DNA from: Steinernema hermaphroditum
Taxonomy: Eukaryota; Nematoda; Chromadorea; Rhabditida; Steinernematidae
Length of the DNA stretch: 64,000 nucleotides
Assembly (NCBI GenBank): GCA_030435675.1
Contig: CM059621.1
Span: 15,252,001 to 15,316,000 of the forward strand
Direction of reading: 5' to 3'
Both the position numbers and the translations under genes were made by a program. Below are positions 43,080-53,600 of this stretch, piece by piece (positions within the stretch are counted from its first letter, which is position 1; each line of letters starts with the position of its first letter). The notes under the pieces were generated by a model, which was not told the DNA's origin, did not search any database, and saw nothing but the letters and a program-made list of their open reading frames with translations.

Positions 43080-45162
43080 CCAAATAAGGTGCACTATTGA
43101 TGATAGCTAGAATTTTCTAGGCGTTCAGAGCTATATAATATACGAGGAAGAGGACATTAAGGTTAATGAAACAAGGGGTATTTTGAAGTCACATTTTAAA
43201 ACAAGAAATAAATGAAGGAATGCCTATAAAGACCTCGTCCTTGGCCTGCAGTTTTGTGTAAATAAGGAATCGCCGAATTGGTCGGATGTTAAGAGCAAGT
43301 CGTGGGTAACAAAACCGCATATATTGTTGATTAGCTTTCCGTGATAGCTGTTGTGAAATGTAGTTTTTTTTGGAAAAAGCAACCTGCTACCCAAGTTAAC
43401 GCGATAGTACATGGATAACAAATGGATCAAATAGACATATACATATGATCTATTTTTGGTAAATTTCGGCCAATAATGAACTCTCATCGAATCAGCAAAA
43501 CATTGCTCAGATTTGTAGCCGAATAACTCGGTGGTCAGCCGAAACAGTCCATCAATAACTCACAATTTGAGAAAGAAAAAACCTCTCGCCTCTCGCGATT
43601 ATCGATCGATTTCATCCAACTCCAATCCCAGCCATAAACAACGCACTAAAACTGACCAGATCGTCGCTTCTCTGGGCCAGAAGCGAATCGGACATGAATC
43701 GCCGAAAAGCGGTCGTTGGAACGGAAGGCGATGACGACGTCGATGACGCTTCTTCCTCGCCCATATGACAACGCTGGCGACGACGATGGCGGTCGTGACG
43801 CGGCGTCGGACAGCTGTGCTGATGGCTGATGGCGCGAGTTCGCGCGGACGAGTAAGGACTGTTGAGGTGGAACGGGAGAGGGAGCTTCGGTAGCTGCTTG
43901 ACTGGAAGTCAACAAAGGGACGGTGGCTCGGCGACGCGACGCGCATCAATTGAGTCGTGTGCTGAATACGAAACGGGGCTGAAGAGGTGCGAGCGATTCC
44001 GAACACAGTTTTTCGGAATAGTCGATTTGACAGATGTTTGCAAACAGGTTGGCGTGGATCATTTGAATTTGCCGTCTTTCAGATATGACGACTGTATTCA
44101 GATTTTATGTTCTTATGTTGGTACACTACAATATGATACAATGCTGACAAATCATGAATACCAGCACCAGTAATTACAAATACAAATAGAAACATGTAAC
44201 TACGGTCGCCGTAATTTTAATGCGCCTGCAATGTATGCGTAGTGGGACCACCAGATTACCGTAGTTTTGTCGTTCTGCCGACTTTTACAATGGAAATCAC
44301 AGAGTTTCTATCTTGTTTCGTTGATTTTGCGCGATCTAGGAGGTTTCGCAGAAATCCAAACGTTGATTTTGTGCAGAATTGAACGCTGCGTCGAATGAGC
44401 TATGGCTCACTGCTGGAAACTCACTCCGCGTGCCGGAATTAAACGGTCTATAAAACAGACTACCATCCTAAGCCAATTTAACGTCATACACGCGGGTTAT
44501 TCATCACTGTCACTGCTATCAGAGTCGCTCGTACTGCGATCTGAGTTCCTGCGCACTGTAACGCTTGTTAAAGAACCACTTTTGCATCATTCAAGCTTGA
44601 GGTTGAAGCTACTAGTAAAAATCCAACGTTCGATCCTAGCGTAGGGAGCTTGTAGTAATCTTGGGTTTTCCAGATTCCATGGGTACATTGAAGCGTCATG
44701 AGCCTTGTGTCAGCTCTAAAAGGCTTGAAAGTTAATGCAGCGCATATTTTTCAAGCGGAAAAGGCGCCTCAGGTCACATTACATGGTACTAAAATAATGA
44801 TCGCTTAATAACTCCACGTTCGCGCCACCAAATTGCACCAACTAGGGTTCATTCGAACGAGAAAGTTCTAATTTTCAAAATCAACGTTCAGTTTTCCAAA
44901 ATACGCTCTACTTCACGGGTTATGCATAATTCTTTGTCGCGGCTCCAAAATTCAATGGCGAAACGCGTGCGACGTTTCCTAGACGCGCACTTGTCGTGGC
45001 AGGAGCCTTGACCCATTGAAATTACGGCGACCATATTTACTTTGAAAACGCGAATTGTTTCAATGCGATCGAACGGAAGATATTTCCAAGTAACAGTATG
45101 AAACACGTGGTTGATGGTGAAAGGCGAACATGATATTGAATCGATGAGTTGTATTAACAGAC
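43080..45162. other. Intergenic, with GC-rich CGACG island (43,570-43,950)
   Basis: The island contains GACGACGTCGATGACGC and GGCGACGACGATGGCGG words, like the islands of the first 13 kb. Long Arg/Ser-rich frames occur on both strands without domains. The remainder is AT-rich with no recognised feature. Confidence 0.4.
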
Positions 45163-45233
45163 TCCCATGTGGTCTAGTGGTTAGGATTCGTGGCTTTCAC
45201 CCACGCGGCCCGGGTTCGATTCCCGGCATGGGA
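45163..45233 (+). tRNA. tRNA-Glu (anticodon TTC)
   Basis: A complete cloverleaf. The acceptor stem TCCCATG pairs with CATGGGA. The D-arm contains TCTAGTGGTTAGGA. The anticodon stem CGTGG/CCACG encloses loop CTTTCAC with anticodon TTC (45196-45198). The T-arm GGGTTCGATTCCC carries the internal B-box. The A-box-like TGGTCTAGTGG is present. A T-run (AATTTTTTG) follows 7 nt after the gene and would terminate RNA polymerase III. No intron. Confidence 0.97.
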
Positions 45234-45419
45234 AGAATTTTTTGATTTGTTCCCTATGTGATTTAATATACTTCAAAGTTCAATTTTAATGAGACAGGAG
45301 GATCAGACGGTGCTGTTCAACGCTATGGTTTACACAAACACTCGATAAATATTCTCTATTTTCGCGATGTCTACTCCCTATATGAAACGGATTAGCGCGG
45401 TATTGAGCACAGTTAACTG

Positions 45420-46600
45420 TTAGCCCTGCAAGACCAGCATGCTTAGCGTCGCTCCAAAACTCTCTACGAATCCTTCGAAGATGATATCCGAAGCTACTGG
45501 AAAAAATTTCTTAATAACGAGCTTTAATATTAAATATATTAAAGGAATGTTTCTACGCAATTCGATGCAGATTCAGCGGCGTTGCGAACGCTCTTCTGTA
45601 CACGAAAACAGTAGAGCTAAAAGCAGATACATACGCAAAAAGTAAACGAGATTTAGATTCAATAAACGCGTAGCTTTGTATGCAAACATTTATACCAGCC
45701 ACTGACCGATTATAATTCAATCCACTCAACATTCTAGCTGTTTACAAAAATTATCCCCAATCATTCTATGTCCTTTAGTTCGTCCAGAAATCAGTATAGT
45801 GCACTCGAAAATGCAGTCTTTTTGAGGTTTTCTTGTGATTTGATATATGACCAATACAGCGATAGGGGAATCCGGTAGATAAGACCCAATGATGTACGTG
45901 GCTGAAGGCGGTTGCCGTCCATCACACAATTAATACCATAGGAAGCCCCTACATCACTTCGTATTTCGCCATCTCGAGGTGCCAAAAAATAACCACAAAG
46001 ACAGAATAGACCTCCAACATCAGGAAGAATGCAATGAACAAGGGGGCAAATCATAGCATGGAGGAGCGTTAACTGTACCCAACAACCCACCAATCAATTT
46101 TGCAGCGTGTGTAAGCATGACGAAAAAATGAATGTTTTCATAGTGTCCCATTTTCAATGCATCAACCCAATGGCAATAAGTAAAGAAGTAAACGAGATTT
46201 AGACTCAACAAACACCGTTTATACGTAGCTTTGTATGCCAAAATTTAGACCAGCCACTGACCGATTATAATGCAATCCACTCAACATTCCAGCTGTTTAC
46301 AACACCCAATCATTCTATGTCCTTTAGAACACACATGAAGTATAGTTCGTTCAGCAATCAGTATATATAGCCTAGTGCACTCGAAAATGTGACTAGCGCT
46401 ATCCTTCAGGACTATCCAACGCTTCCGGCGAAAATTTCTTAATAATGAGCTTTGGTATGAAAAATATTACAGGAGTGTTTCTTTGCAATTCGATGCAGCT
46501 TCAGCAGCGTTGCAAATACTAGAGTAACAATACACAACAGTAGTACATTATTCTGTACATGAACTGTGTCCAGACGAGCAAAAATTAGAGAATTAGAAAT
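45420..46600. repeat. Direct duplication flanking a mariner-type fragment
   Basis: Two diverged copies of the same sequence flank the 45.81-46.17 kb element. AAATTTCTTAATAA.GAGCTTT..TAT...ATAT and TTCGATGCAG.TTCAGC.GCGTTGC occur at 45506-45585 and 46432-46515. AAGTAAACGAGATTTAGA.TCAA with 'CCAGCCACTGACCGATTATAA' occurs at 45641-45720 and 46180-46275. The arrangement looks like an insertion plus local duplication. Confidence 0.6.
45812..46170. mobile_element. Truncated mariner-type element copy 1
   Basis: Matches the right-hand 350 bp of the two full elements downstream (shared CATCACACAATTAA.ACCATAGGAA and TACATCACTTCGTATTTCGC) and ends with the terminal sequence TTTTCAATGCATCAACCCAA at 46151-46170. 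The left part is missing. Confidence 0.65.
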
Positions 46601-46853
46601 ACATTTCATAGACGTCTGCACCGATTATTAATAAATATTTAAATGCTTAACTTACTTGGTCTAAACCTCACCACAACGCTTGCATTTGGAATCTTCGGAA
46701 TCATTCTCTATCTTCGAGAGATCGAAATTTTTCGAAATTCTGGGAAGATTGACGGAAAGAGTTGCTGTTTCACGTAGTGGCGACAAAACATCACTGAGAA
46801 TAAGGCCTCCCTAAAAACGTGAAAAACATGATGACCACATCATTATGCAACTA

Positions 46854-47760
46854 TTGGGTTGATGCATTCAAAATTTCGCATTTTTGTAGTGAAGTTTTTT
46901 ATGACATATTATTCAACATTTTATTTATTGTATTCACCATTCGAATGGTTAGCGTGAGCCCACCTTGTGGGCAAGAGCTGGATTCCTCTCTCACAAAAAA
47001 TCCGGGGTTTTGAAGCGAAAAAAGTTTTGGTTCAATTTCCGACCTCTTGGTCTTATTTTGAGTGGTTTCCTCTAATGTCGTTAGTTGTGGATGAGCACAG
47101 GTGAGGATTAGATAGAGCTGAGAGAGTGCTAGATAAATAGTAAAAAAGGAATCTCTCAGCTCAAAATGGAGAGCCACTCTGGGGGCCAAGTTGAAAATGT
47201 GAGGTTTGAAGCACCATTCCTGAAGTGTGAATTTTTCAACATTTGGCCTCTATTTCCGTAAAGTAGAAGTGAGCTCGCAAAGTCGCTATGTAGGCTTAGT
47301 AGCTGTGAGTGATAGCTACCTGCTGCATGTCTCTATCACCTGTTATGGTACTTAACCTATTGGAAACGTTGGAGTTAAGAGAACATCTTGATTTGGCGGT
47401 TCTGTCCTTTCGAGATTAGCTTATGTTACGATGTATGACGAACACAGCGATAGGTGCGTTCGGTAGGTAGGACCTAACGATCTACGTGGTTGTAGGCAGT
47501 CACCGTCCATCACACAATTAATGCCATAGGAAGCCCCTACATCAGTTCGCATTTCGCCATTTCGAGCTTCCAGAAAATTGGCCATCAGAATAGAATAGAC
47601 TTCCAATAATAAGAGGAATGTAATGGACAAGTCGCCAATCTTAATGTAGGGTGAGAATTTACTGTAGTCCACAACGCGCCCATCCATTTCAACAAGGACG
47701 TAAATATTGCGAAAATATAACATCTTTACGCTATGCGAAATCTTCAATGGCTCAACCCAA
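46854..47760. mobile_element. Mariner-type non-autonomous element copy 2 (907 bp)
   Basis: Starts TTGGGTTGATGCATTCAAAA and ends with the inverted form TTCAATGGCTCAACCCAA, flanked on both sides by TA. The inner parts (GGATGAGCACAG.TGAG, TTTGGCCTCTATTTC.GT, CCATCACACAATTAA) are collinear with copy 3. TA target sites and a TTGGGTTGG-like terminus are features of Tc1/mariner elements. No transposase is encoded. Confidence 0.75.
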
Positions 47761-47764
47761 TATA

Positions 47765-48681
47765 TTGGGTTGGTGCATTGAAAATGTCAGATCATTTTGT
47801 GATTATTTACAGAAACAAAACACAAAGATTTCAGACAAAGTATTCATCGTTCTTATGTACAACTTCAGTCCACTTTATAGGCAACATCCGGATTCCTCGT
47901 TTGTAGAATACGCGGGGTTAAAAATTGAAAAACCTTTTTGTTCCGATTTTCGACCTCTTAACCTTATTTTGGATAGTTTCTTTTGATATCGTCACTTATG
48001 GATGAGCACAGCTGAGAGTAAGATAGAGCTAAGACAGTGCTATATAGACAACAAAAAAGAAATCTCTGAGTTTAAAGTAGAGAGCTTTTGTGGAGGTCGA
48101 CTTGGAAATACACGGCCTCGGGCAGTCGGACGTTTTGTCGATCCAAGGGTCATTTTTTCCACATTTGGCCTCTATTTCTGTGAAGTAAAAATGAACTCGT
48201 GGAGTCACTATGTAGGCATAGTAGCTACGCGCGACAGCTACCTGATGCATATCCCCATTGTCTGTTATAGTACTTAACCAATTGGAAACGTTAGAGTTAA
48301 CGGAACATGGTGATCCGAGAAGGCCGTCTTTTTGAGATTAGCTCATGTTGTGATATATGACAAACACAACGATAGGTGCATTCGGAAGGTAAGACATAAC
48401 GGTGTACGTGATTGGCAGCAATCAACGTCCATCACACAATTAAAACCATAGGAATCCCGTACATCACTTCGTATTTCGCAATTGTGAGGTACCAGATTAA
48501 GGACCGTCATACTGGGATACTTCTCCATGATCAGAAAGAATGCAATGGACAAGGGGAAAATCATAATGTAGGGTTATAGTTCACTGTACTTCACAATGCG
48601 CCCATCAGTTGTTCCCTGTGAGTAAATACTGCGAAATTATGCCATGTTTATATCACTGACATTTTCAATGCACCAACCCAA
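47765..48681. mobile_element. Mariner-type non-autonomous element copy 3 (917 bp)
   Basis: Starts TTGGGTTGGTGCATTGAAAA and ends with the exact inverted terminus TTTTCAATGCACCAACCCAA, flanked by TA. The 24-bp ends are perfect inverted repeats. It abuts copy 2 with only TATA between (47761-47764). Long minus-strand frames in all three copies share a peptide phrase only because the DNA is homologous. Confidence 0.8.
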
Positions 48682-48732
48682 TATTAATGGCTGCCATAAT
48701 GCGCTAATCAATGCGCCATCCCACACGATCAT

Positions 48733-48780
48733 GAGCAGAGTTGTTGGGTTCGGGTTTTCGGATCGTACCCGAACAACTCT
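48733..48780. repeat. Hairpin-forming inverted repeat
   Basis: CAGAGTTGTT and TTCGGGT pair with ACCCGAA and CAACTCTG, leaving a three-base bulge and an 11-base loop. It lies between the mariner-type element and the Lon fragments; it could be a small element end. Confidence 0.5.
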
Positions 48781-48839
48781 GATCCATTTGAGGTTATCCA
48801 TTTCAATTATTTCAAGTGCCAATATGTTTATGCCAATCA

Positions 48840-49308
48840 AATATTTTTCGCGGTTTCCACGAAGACGAAATGCCACAAATGCTTCTGATGCGCCGACCAG
48901 AAAGAGGAAACTATAAGGAGAGGAAGATTGAACAACCATTTGAAAGGCCATCTCCGTTGGGGAACTTGACATGGATGCTTTTCTAAAATCGTGGCCTCCT
49001 CCTTCAGAATCATTTCCTCAATCAATTCTTCCACCGTTTCTACGAAAACAAATGTCATTTCTCTCTAAAATCAATGCCAGTCAACCCACTCGTCCTCCTA
49101 AAACTGACCTTTAGTCGTTCTCCCATTTTGTTGCTGATATGCACTTCGTTGCCTTTGGGGAAAACGATTCGTTTTATTTCGTTTTTGAACGATGCATCTG
49201 CTTTCTGATGAAGTCCCCATACATCAAGGACACGCCCACTAAGGTGAATCGTTCCGGAGACGGCTGAATCGCTTCTAACTCGTCGACCAGAAAGAAGGGA
49301 GTATAATT
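48840..49308 (-). pseudogene. Tandem decayed Lon protease fragments
   Basis: Reading minus-strand 5' to 3', the first fragment (49308-about 48990) encodes SGRRVRSDSAVSG, IHLSGRVLDVWGLHQKAD, KRIVFPKGNE, then after a short GTCAGT..TTTTAG intron FVFVETVEELIEEM. This is the end of a Lon protease domain in which GGLK reads WGLH. A second fragment follows (about 48975-48840) with HVKFPNGDGLSNGCSIF, an in-frame stop, SGRRIRS and FVFVETAKN. It retains a Ser in the DGxSxG motif. Both are truncated and frame-broken. The upstream end coincides with the repeat border near 49,318. They are related to the Lon-like gene at 28.8-30.4 kb. Confidence 0.75.
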
Positions 49309-49317
49309 TTAGTTTAT

Positions 49318-49575
49318 TTACGAGTTTATTTCTCGTATCAAAGGCTTACGCCTTGCGAGACGTCATATATATGCACAAGAAACACATTATCACTCCGTAG
49401 TCGCCGGTCTTCTTCTGACTTCGGCACATCAGAGTAGAGCACGGCGATCCCATTAGTGTGCGCGGGCATCAGAGAGGCGAAGAGCTGATTCCGGAGACGG
49501 TGGAGCACAGCAAACCCATCTTCAGCCCAGGTGGCGGCGCGGACGTCGGAGTTGAGGAGCTTCTTCGGCGGCTTC
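49318..49575. repeat. Dispersed repeat, copy 1 (inverted at 62.2 kb)
   Basis: Begins with a TACGAGTTTATTTCTCGTA palindrome, then GGCTTACGCCTTGCGAGACG, ATATATATGCACAAGAAACAC and ACTCCGTAGTCGCCGGTCTT. It continues to about 49,575 (GACGTCGGAGTTGAGGAGC). The complementary-strand version of all these blocks, in reverse order, is at 62,235-62,500. Confidence 0.75.
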
Positions 49576-51780
49576 CGCGGGCGGCACGAGTGAAGAACAG
49601 GCATGCAGGCGAAACGCGTTGTCGGAGCACAACAGGCGAACCGGGAACCATTAGGGCAGCTGGCGACGCGGACATCGGAATTGTGGCGGTTCTTCGGCTT
49701 CTCTGGCGGCGCGAGTGGAGTCGGGCGGCAGTGACGGGCTTCTTGGCAAGACGGTGGAACCACGGCTCCCTGGTGTTCCAGGCCTTCTGGGAGCCGGGGC
49801 GATCATTGCGCCAACAACGACGGCCGAGAACGACCGCTCACTCAACTCAATCGGCTCAGACAGCCTCAGAGAGAGCGAGCGGACGACCCGACCGATGCTG
49901 TTTTGCGAGAGGGATTAAATGGACTCCGTTTTTCTTGTGGGAAACGATTCAGACTGGAGCTCTAACCTGTAAACTCAAAATGCTCATATCAGATTAGAGT
50001 ATAACGTCTACATATCATCAACCACCAACTTGTTTTGAGTTCAGAACTCCTGCCCCTTCTTCCGGTTCCGGGTCTCATCGCGGTTTGTTTGTTATAAAAA
50101 GCGACCCTAAGTGATAAACACTTCGACTGGGGCCAAGCAGTCAATATGAGCGATTTGACCTCTCCGATCTCGTCTCTCCGAATTTCAGAGATTTATGCAT
50201 CTTCCCTATCTAGACGTCGCTGCACATCTTAGTCATTATCCCCGGAATGTTGTTATTTATTCATCGCCTTCCTCTTATTTATCCGTATTCCAAAGACGAA
50301 TCCCTACGTCCATCCGGGATATCATCAACTCTCATTTAGGCCAATAATGAACATCGAATCCACATAAACAACGCCTCGCAAAACAGGGTACGCCACTTCC
50401 GTGAGGTCTGGCGTCATTAAAGGAGAATTCCGAAAATCCGTGACCTCATAAATTTTGCAAATTTAAGCAATTATAATGAAAACGCTCTGAAATTTTAGAA
50501 TATGACAAGAAATGCCCGAAATTATCACAGTAAATGCTGACAGAGGTCTGGAAACACTTCTTGGTGTCAACCACAATGGTCGTACAAGTCTTTTTGTTTA
50601 TTTCGATCCGTGGGATTATCGTTATTATCGTTCTGATAATTTGCTATTGGTTCCAAGGTGCAAAACTATTTATTTATTGACCCGATATTTCCTGGATTTC
50701 CTGGATATTTATTGACCCGATATTTCCAGAGAAATTATCGGGCCGTTTCCCCTCTGTTTTCTCACTCAAAACGTCAGCGACGACTTTTTTATACGTTTTA
50801 GCATTATAAGTGGAGCAAATTTTTGAAGTGTTTCGCGAAGATATATCGCTACGTAGAGCAGCTGGCTTTATATCCTTTTGTCGCTTTTTCAGTCCGCGAT
50901 TTGCACGTAATTGCCCTAATGTAGCCGGTCTTTGTTGTCTTTGTTGTCATTGGAACGGTTTCTTTGTTATCAAGCTAGTCGAACGACCAAAGGTTATGTG
51001 TTGCATGACCTTATGTACTCGATGTGGATACGTGTCAAACTGATAGGAGAGGATTCATTTTGTCGATTTTATATACCTCGATTTTTGACTTCTCAAGGAC
51101 TGTCTGCGCAGGACCGGTCGTTCGTCTCGTAGTTGTCGTTGTCCGCCAAATCGCAGGCAATGTCCAATTGCAAGCGGCCATGCGGGATTGAGATCGTGTA
51201 TCGGGTTAGAGTTTAATTAAACACTCGAAACCATCAACAAACAGCAAGAAACTAGCAACAAGCAAGAGTAGAACAACAGGTATACAAACTACAGTAACAT
51301 GCACGCCACACACTCGCGCGACACAGGCACATTTTGATTCGCTTATTTTGTTTTTTTTGTAGTCAAATATAGTTTCTGATTTCCGAGTCAATTTTTTTGC
51401 TAGTTTCTGCAGAGAAAATTGGGCAAATTCCTCTAACCGATGCAGCCTCATGATTCAGCGCGTGCTCGTCCCCATAGGTACCGATTTATCAGGTAAAATC
51501 AGCGCGTATCACAAGGGGCAGAGTACTCACGTTCCAGGCATTCTGCACGCCTACAAAACGCCGTTTCTATTTAAAGAAGAAGGCCTTTGCAACAGCATCT
51601 CTTGATAGTCGATATGAAAGTTTCTCGGAGAGATAAGGGTCGAGGAATCGATACAGTAATCTCGACTATTCGATGAGTAATTGATGAATGAATGGAAGGT
51701 GCAACAGAATGAAGAAGTCACATCACAATAATACTCCATTTTTGAGCGCCTTCTCAATCTGAAGGCATCCAAGTGGGCAC
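49576..51780. other. Intergenic, no gene seen
   Basis: 49.6-49.92 kb is G+C-rich, with frames on both strands (up to 179 codons) and two tandem versions of a GCGGACGTCGGAGTTG / GCGGACATCGGAATTG phrase about 130 bp apart. It contains a CAGAGAGAGCGAGCGGACGACCCGACCGAT phrase related to 9.2 and 9.6 kb. Beyond 49.92 kb it is AT-rich with nothing recognised. Confidence 0.45.
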
Positions 51781-53600
51781 TGGATCACGTGCAAGCTTAA
51801 GGGTATCCCCTGTGTTAACAGCGTCCGCTCCTAGGCGGTCACATGAACATCACGTCCTCAGAGGTTCTATTTAGGAAATTCCCGGCAGCAGCACGTTCTC
51901 GTGGTTTTTGGGTGCTTTGCGGTCACATGGACTTTGTTCCAAGAAAAACCGCAAAGACCTTCGACGAACCAAAGAAGATGAGCAGAGGTTGGTGGTGACA
52001 CTTAAGTGAATGACACAGTAACTTCAAAATGAAAAAGAGAGCCTTTTATAAGGGAGGAATATCCTGCGCTGTACTAGTGCCAGGTTTAGAAGGACAAGAA
52101 TGAAAGGTTCAAATTTTTGCATCACAATCGTTGCCTCTATTCTGGAACAATATCCTCGTATCGGAGAGGAAAAAGACTTGTTGGAAAAGGATCACATACT
52201 TTTAAAGCTTCAAGGTGTCTTGATTGTATATTTACTTTAATTATTTTTAAATTCTTTAATTTTTTAAAAATTTTTTTCCTTTGCTTTGCTCAGGACGAAA
52301 GAGACAGAATGAAGACAGCTCAGCTCAGATACGACTTTCATTACATATACAGGCAATTTTTGCTATTGCTGGTTCTGTGTACCACTCCAAATCCAAATGA
52401 CTTAGGTCTCCATTGACAATTTTAGATTCTACAAAATAAGGGTTTCATGATATTGTGGCGTTCAACCGTCTCGCCAAGTTGCAAGCTACTACCACCGCCC
52501 GACCACCCATCTGGCTCAGAGTCTTCCAAGAAGTCTTCTTGGGAGGGAAGTTTTTATTTTTTAATAAGAACATTCTTTTATTTGCTCAGATTTTTGAACT
52601 CAATTGAAGATCAATTATACTCTCATTATATACACAGAACGGAGAAAATTTTTGCTGGCTCAACATTCGTCTAGGATATGATGAAGTGCTAAAGGGAATC
52701 TCATGGAGACCCGCTTGGAATGTGCCGCTAGGACCATCTGCCTATTATTGTAATGTCGTTACAGGTCGGCTATTCCCTGGTGGGCTTAAGGCGGTTGGTT
52801 ATTCTGCCATAGAGCCAAATATTCTCACATTGAGGAGAAATGGATTTAGGGCGAATCCGGCAGAATTTTCGGGCTCTTTTTACGAAAGTTCATTCTTGCT
52901 TTCGAACCTTCAAAGTGTATTAAGACCTTTTATACAATTTCAATTAGTTAGATTTTTGTTCAAATGATAGCTCTTCTTAATTATTGAATTGAATTGAACG
53001 CTCAATTATTCTTTCGATGCTGCAGATGCTTAAGTGATCCTCGTCATATACGCAGAATACATGCAATTTTTGTACGCTCGAGGTTTCCTCACAAGGTTTC
53101 CAATTTTTGCTGACTCAAGGTTGCTTCCGACAGTTCTATACGGTCCCTGCGTCAAAAAGAGTCAGTTCCCGTTTCGTACCCAAGACGACCCCGCTCCGTT
53201 CTCTGCTCCGCACTTCGCCCTCTCGCACGTTCACATGGGTGTTTCCCAACCTCCTTCAGCTCTTGGTCACCCTTCTTGGGGTCCACATGACCAGAGAATT
53301 CGTTTGCATCATTCTCTCGCAAAACCCGGCGACAAACACAAGCTAATGCGTGTGTTCCGAGCGGTCACATGGACTTTGTTCGGCGTGGAAAATAGCAAAA
53401 ACGATAAAGAAGGTACTGCAGGTACTTTGACACATGAGGTGACATTCCGTCGACTCAGCTCTTTTGTGGAGAAATCAAGCTGCATCGTTTCGGGAGCCAA
53501 ATGGGAGGAAGATCAGGTGAAAGAGGTCCAAGAATTGGTATAATTGGTGATGTAGATCTTCTAAGTTGGCCGTGATCAGAAGTAGAAACCAAAATGTTTC
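51780..53600. other. Intergenic, short direct repeats
   Basis: CGGTCACATGGACTTTGTTC occurs at 51920 and again at 53362. AAATTTTTGC.(G/T)(C/G)(T/A)CA-type phrases recur near 52112, 52647 and 53102. Several short frames are present without domains. No gene supported. Confidence 0.4.

Noticed and set aside
45791..48564. Repeated peptide phrase (SDVGASYGIN-like) on the minus strand in three places, considered as a chemoreceptor family
   Set aside because: The three frames coincide with three copies of a mariner-type element; substitutions are spread over all codon positions and the third copy has lost the phrase, so it is homologous non-coding DNA.
49458..49997. 179-codon plus-strand open frame
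   Set aside because: It spans the dispersed repeat that recurs inverted at 62.2 kb, where the frame is not kept.
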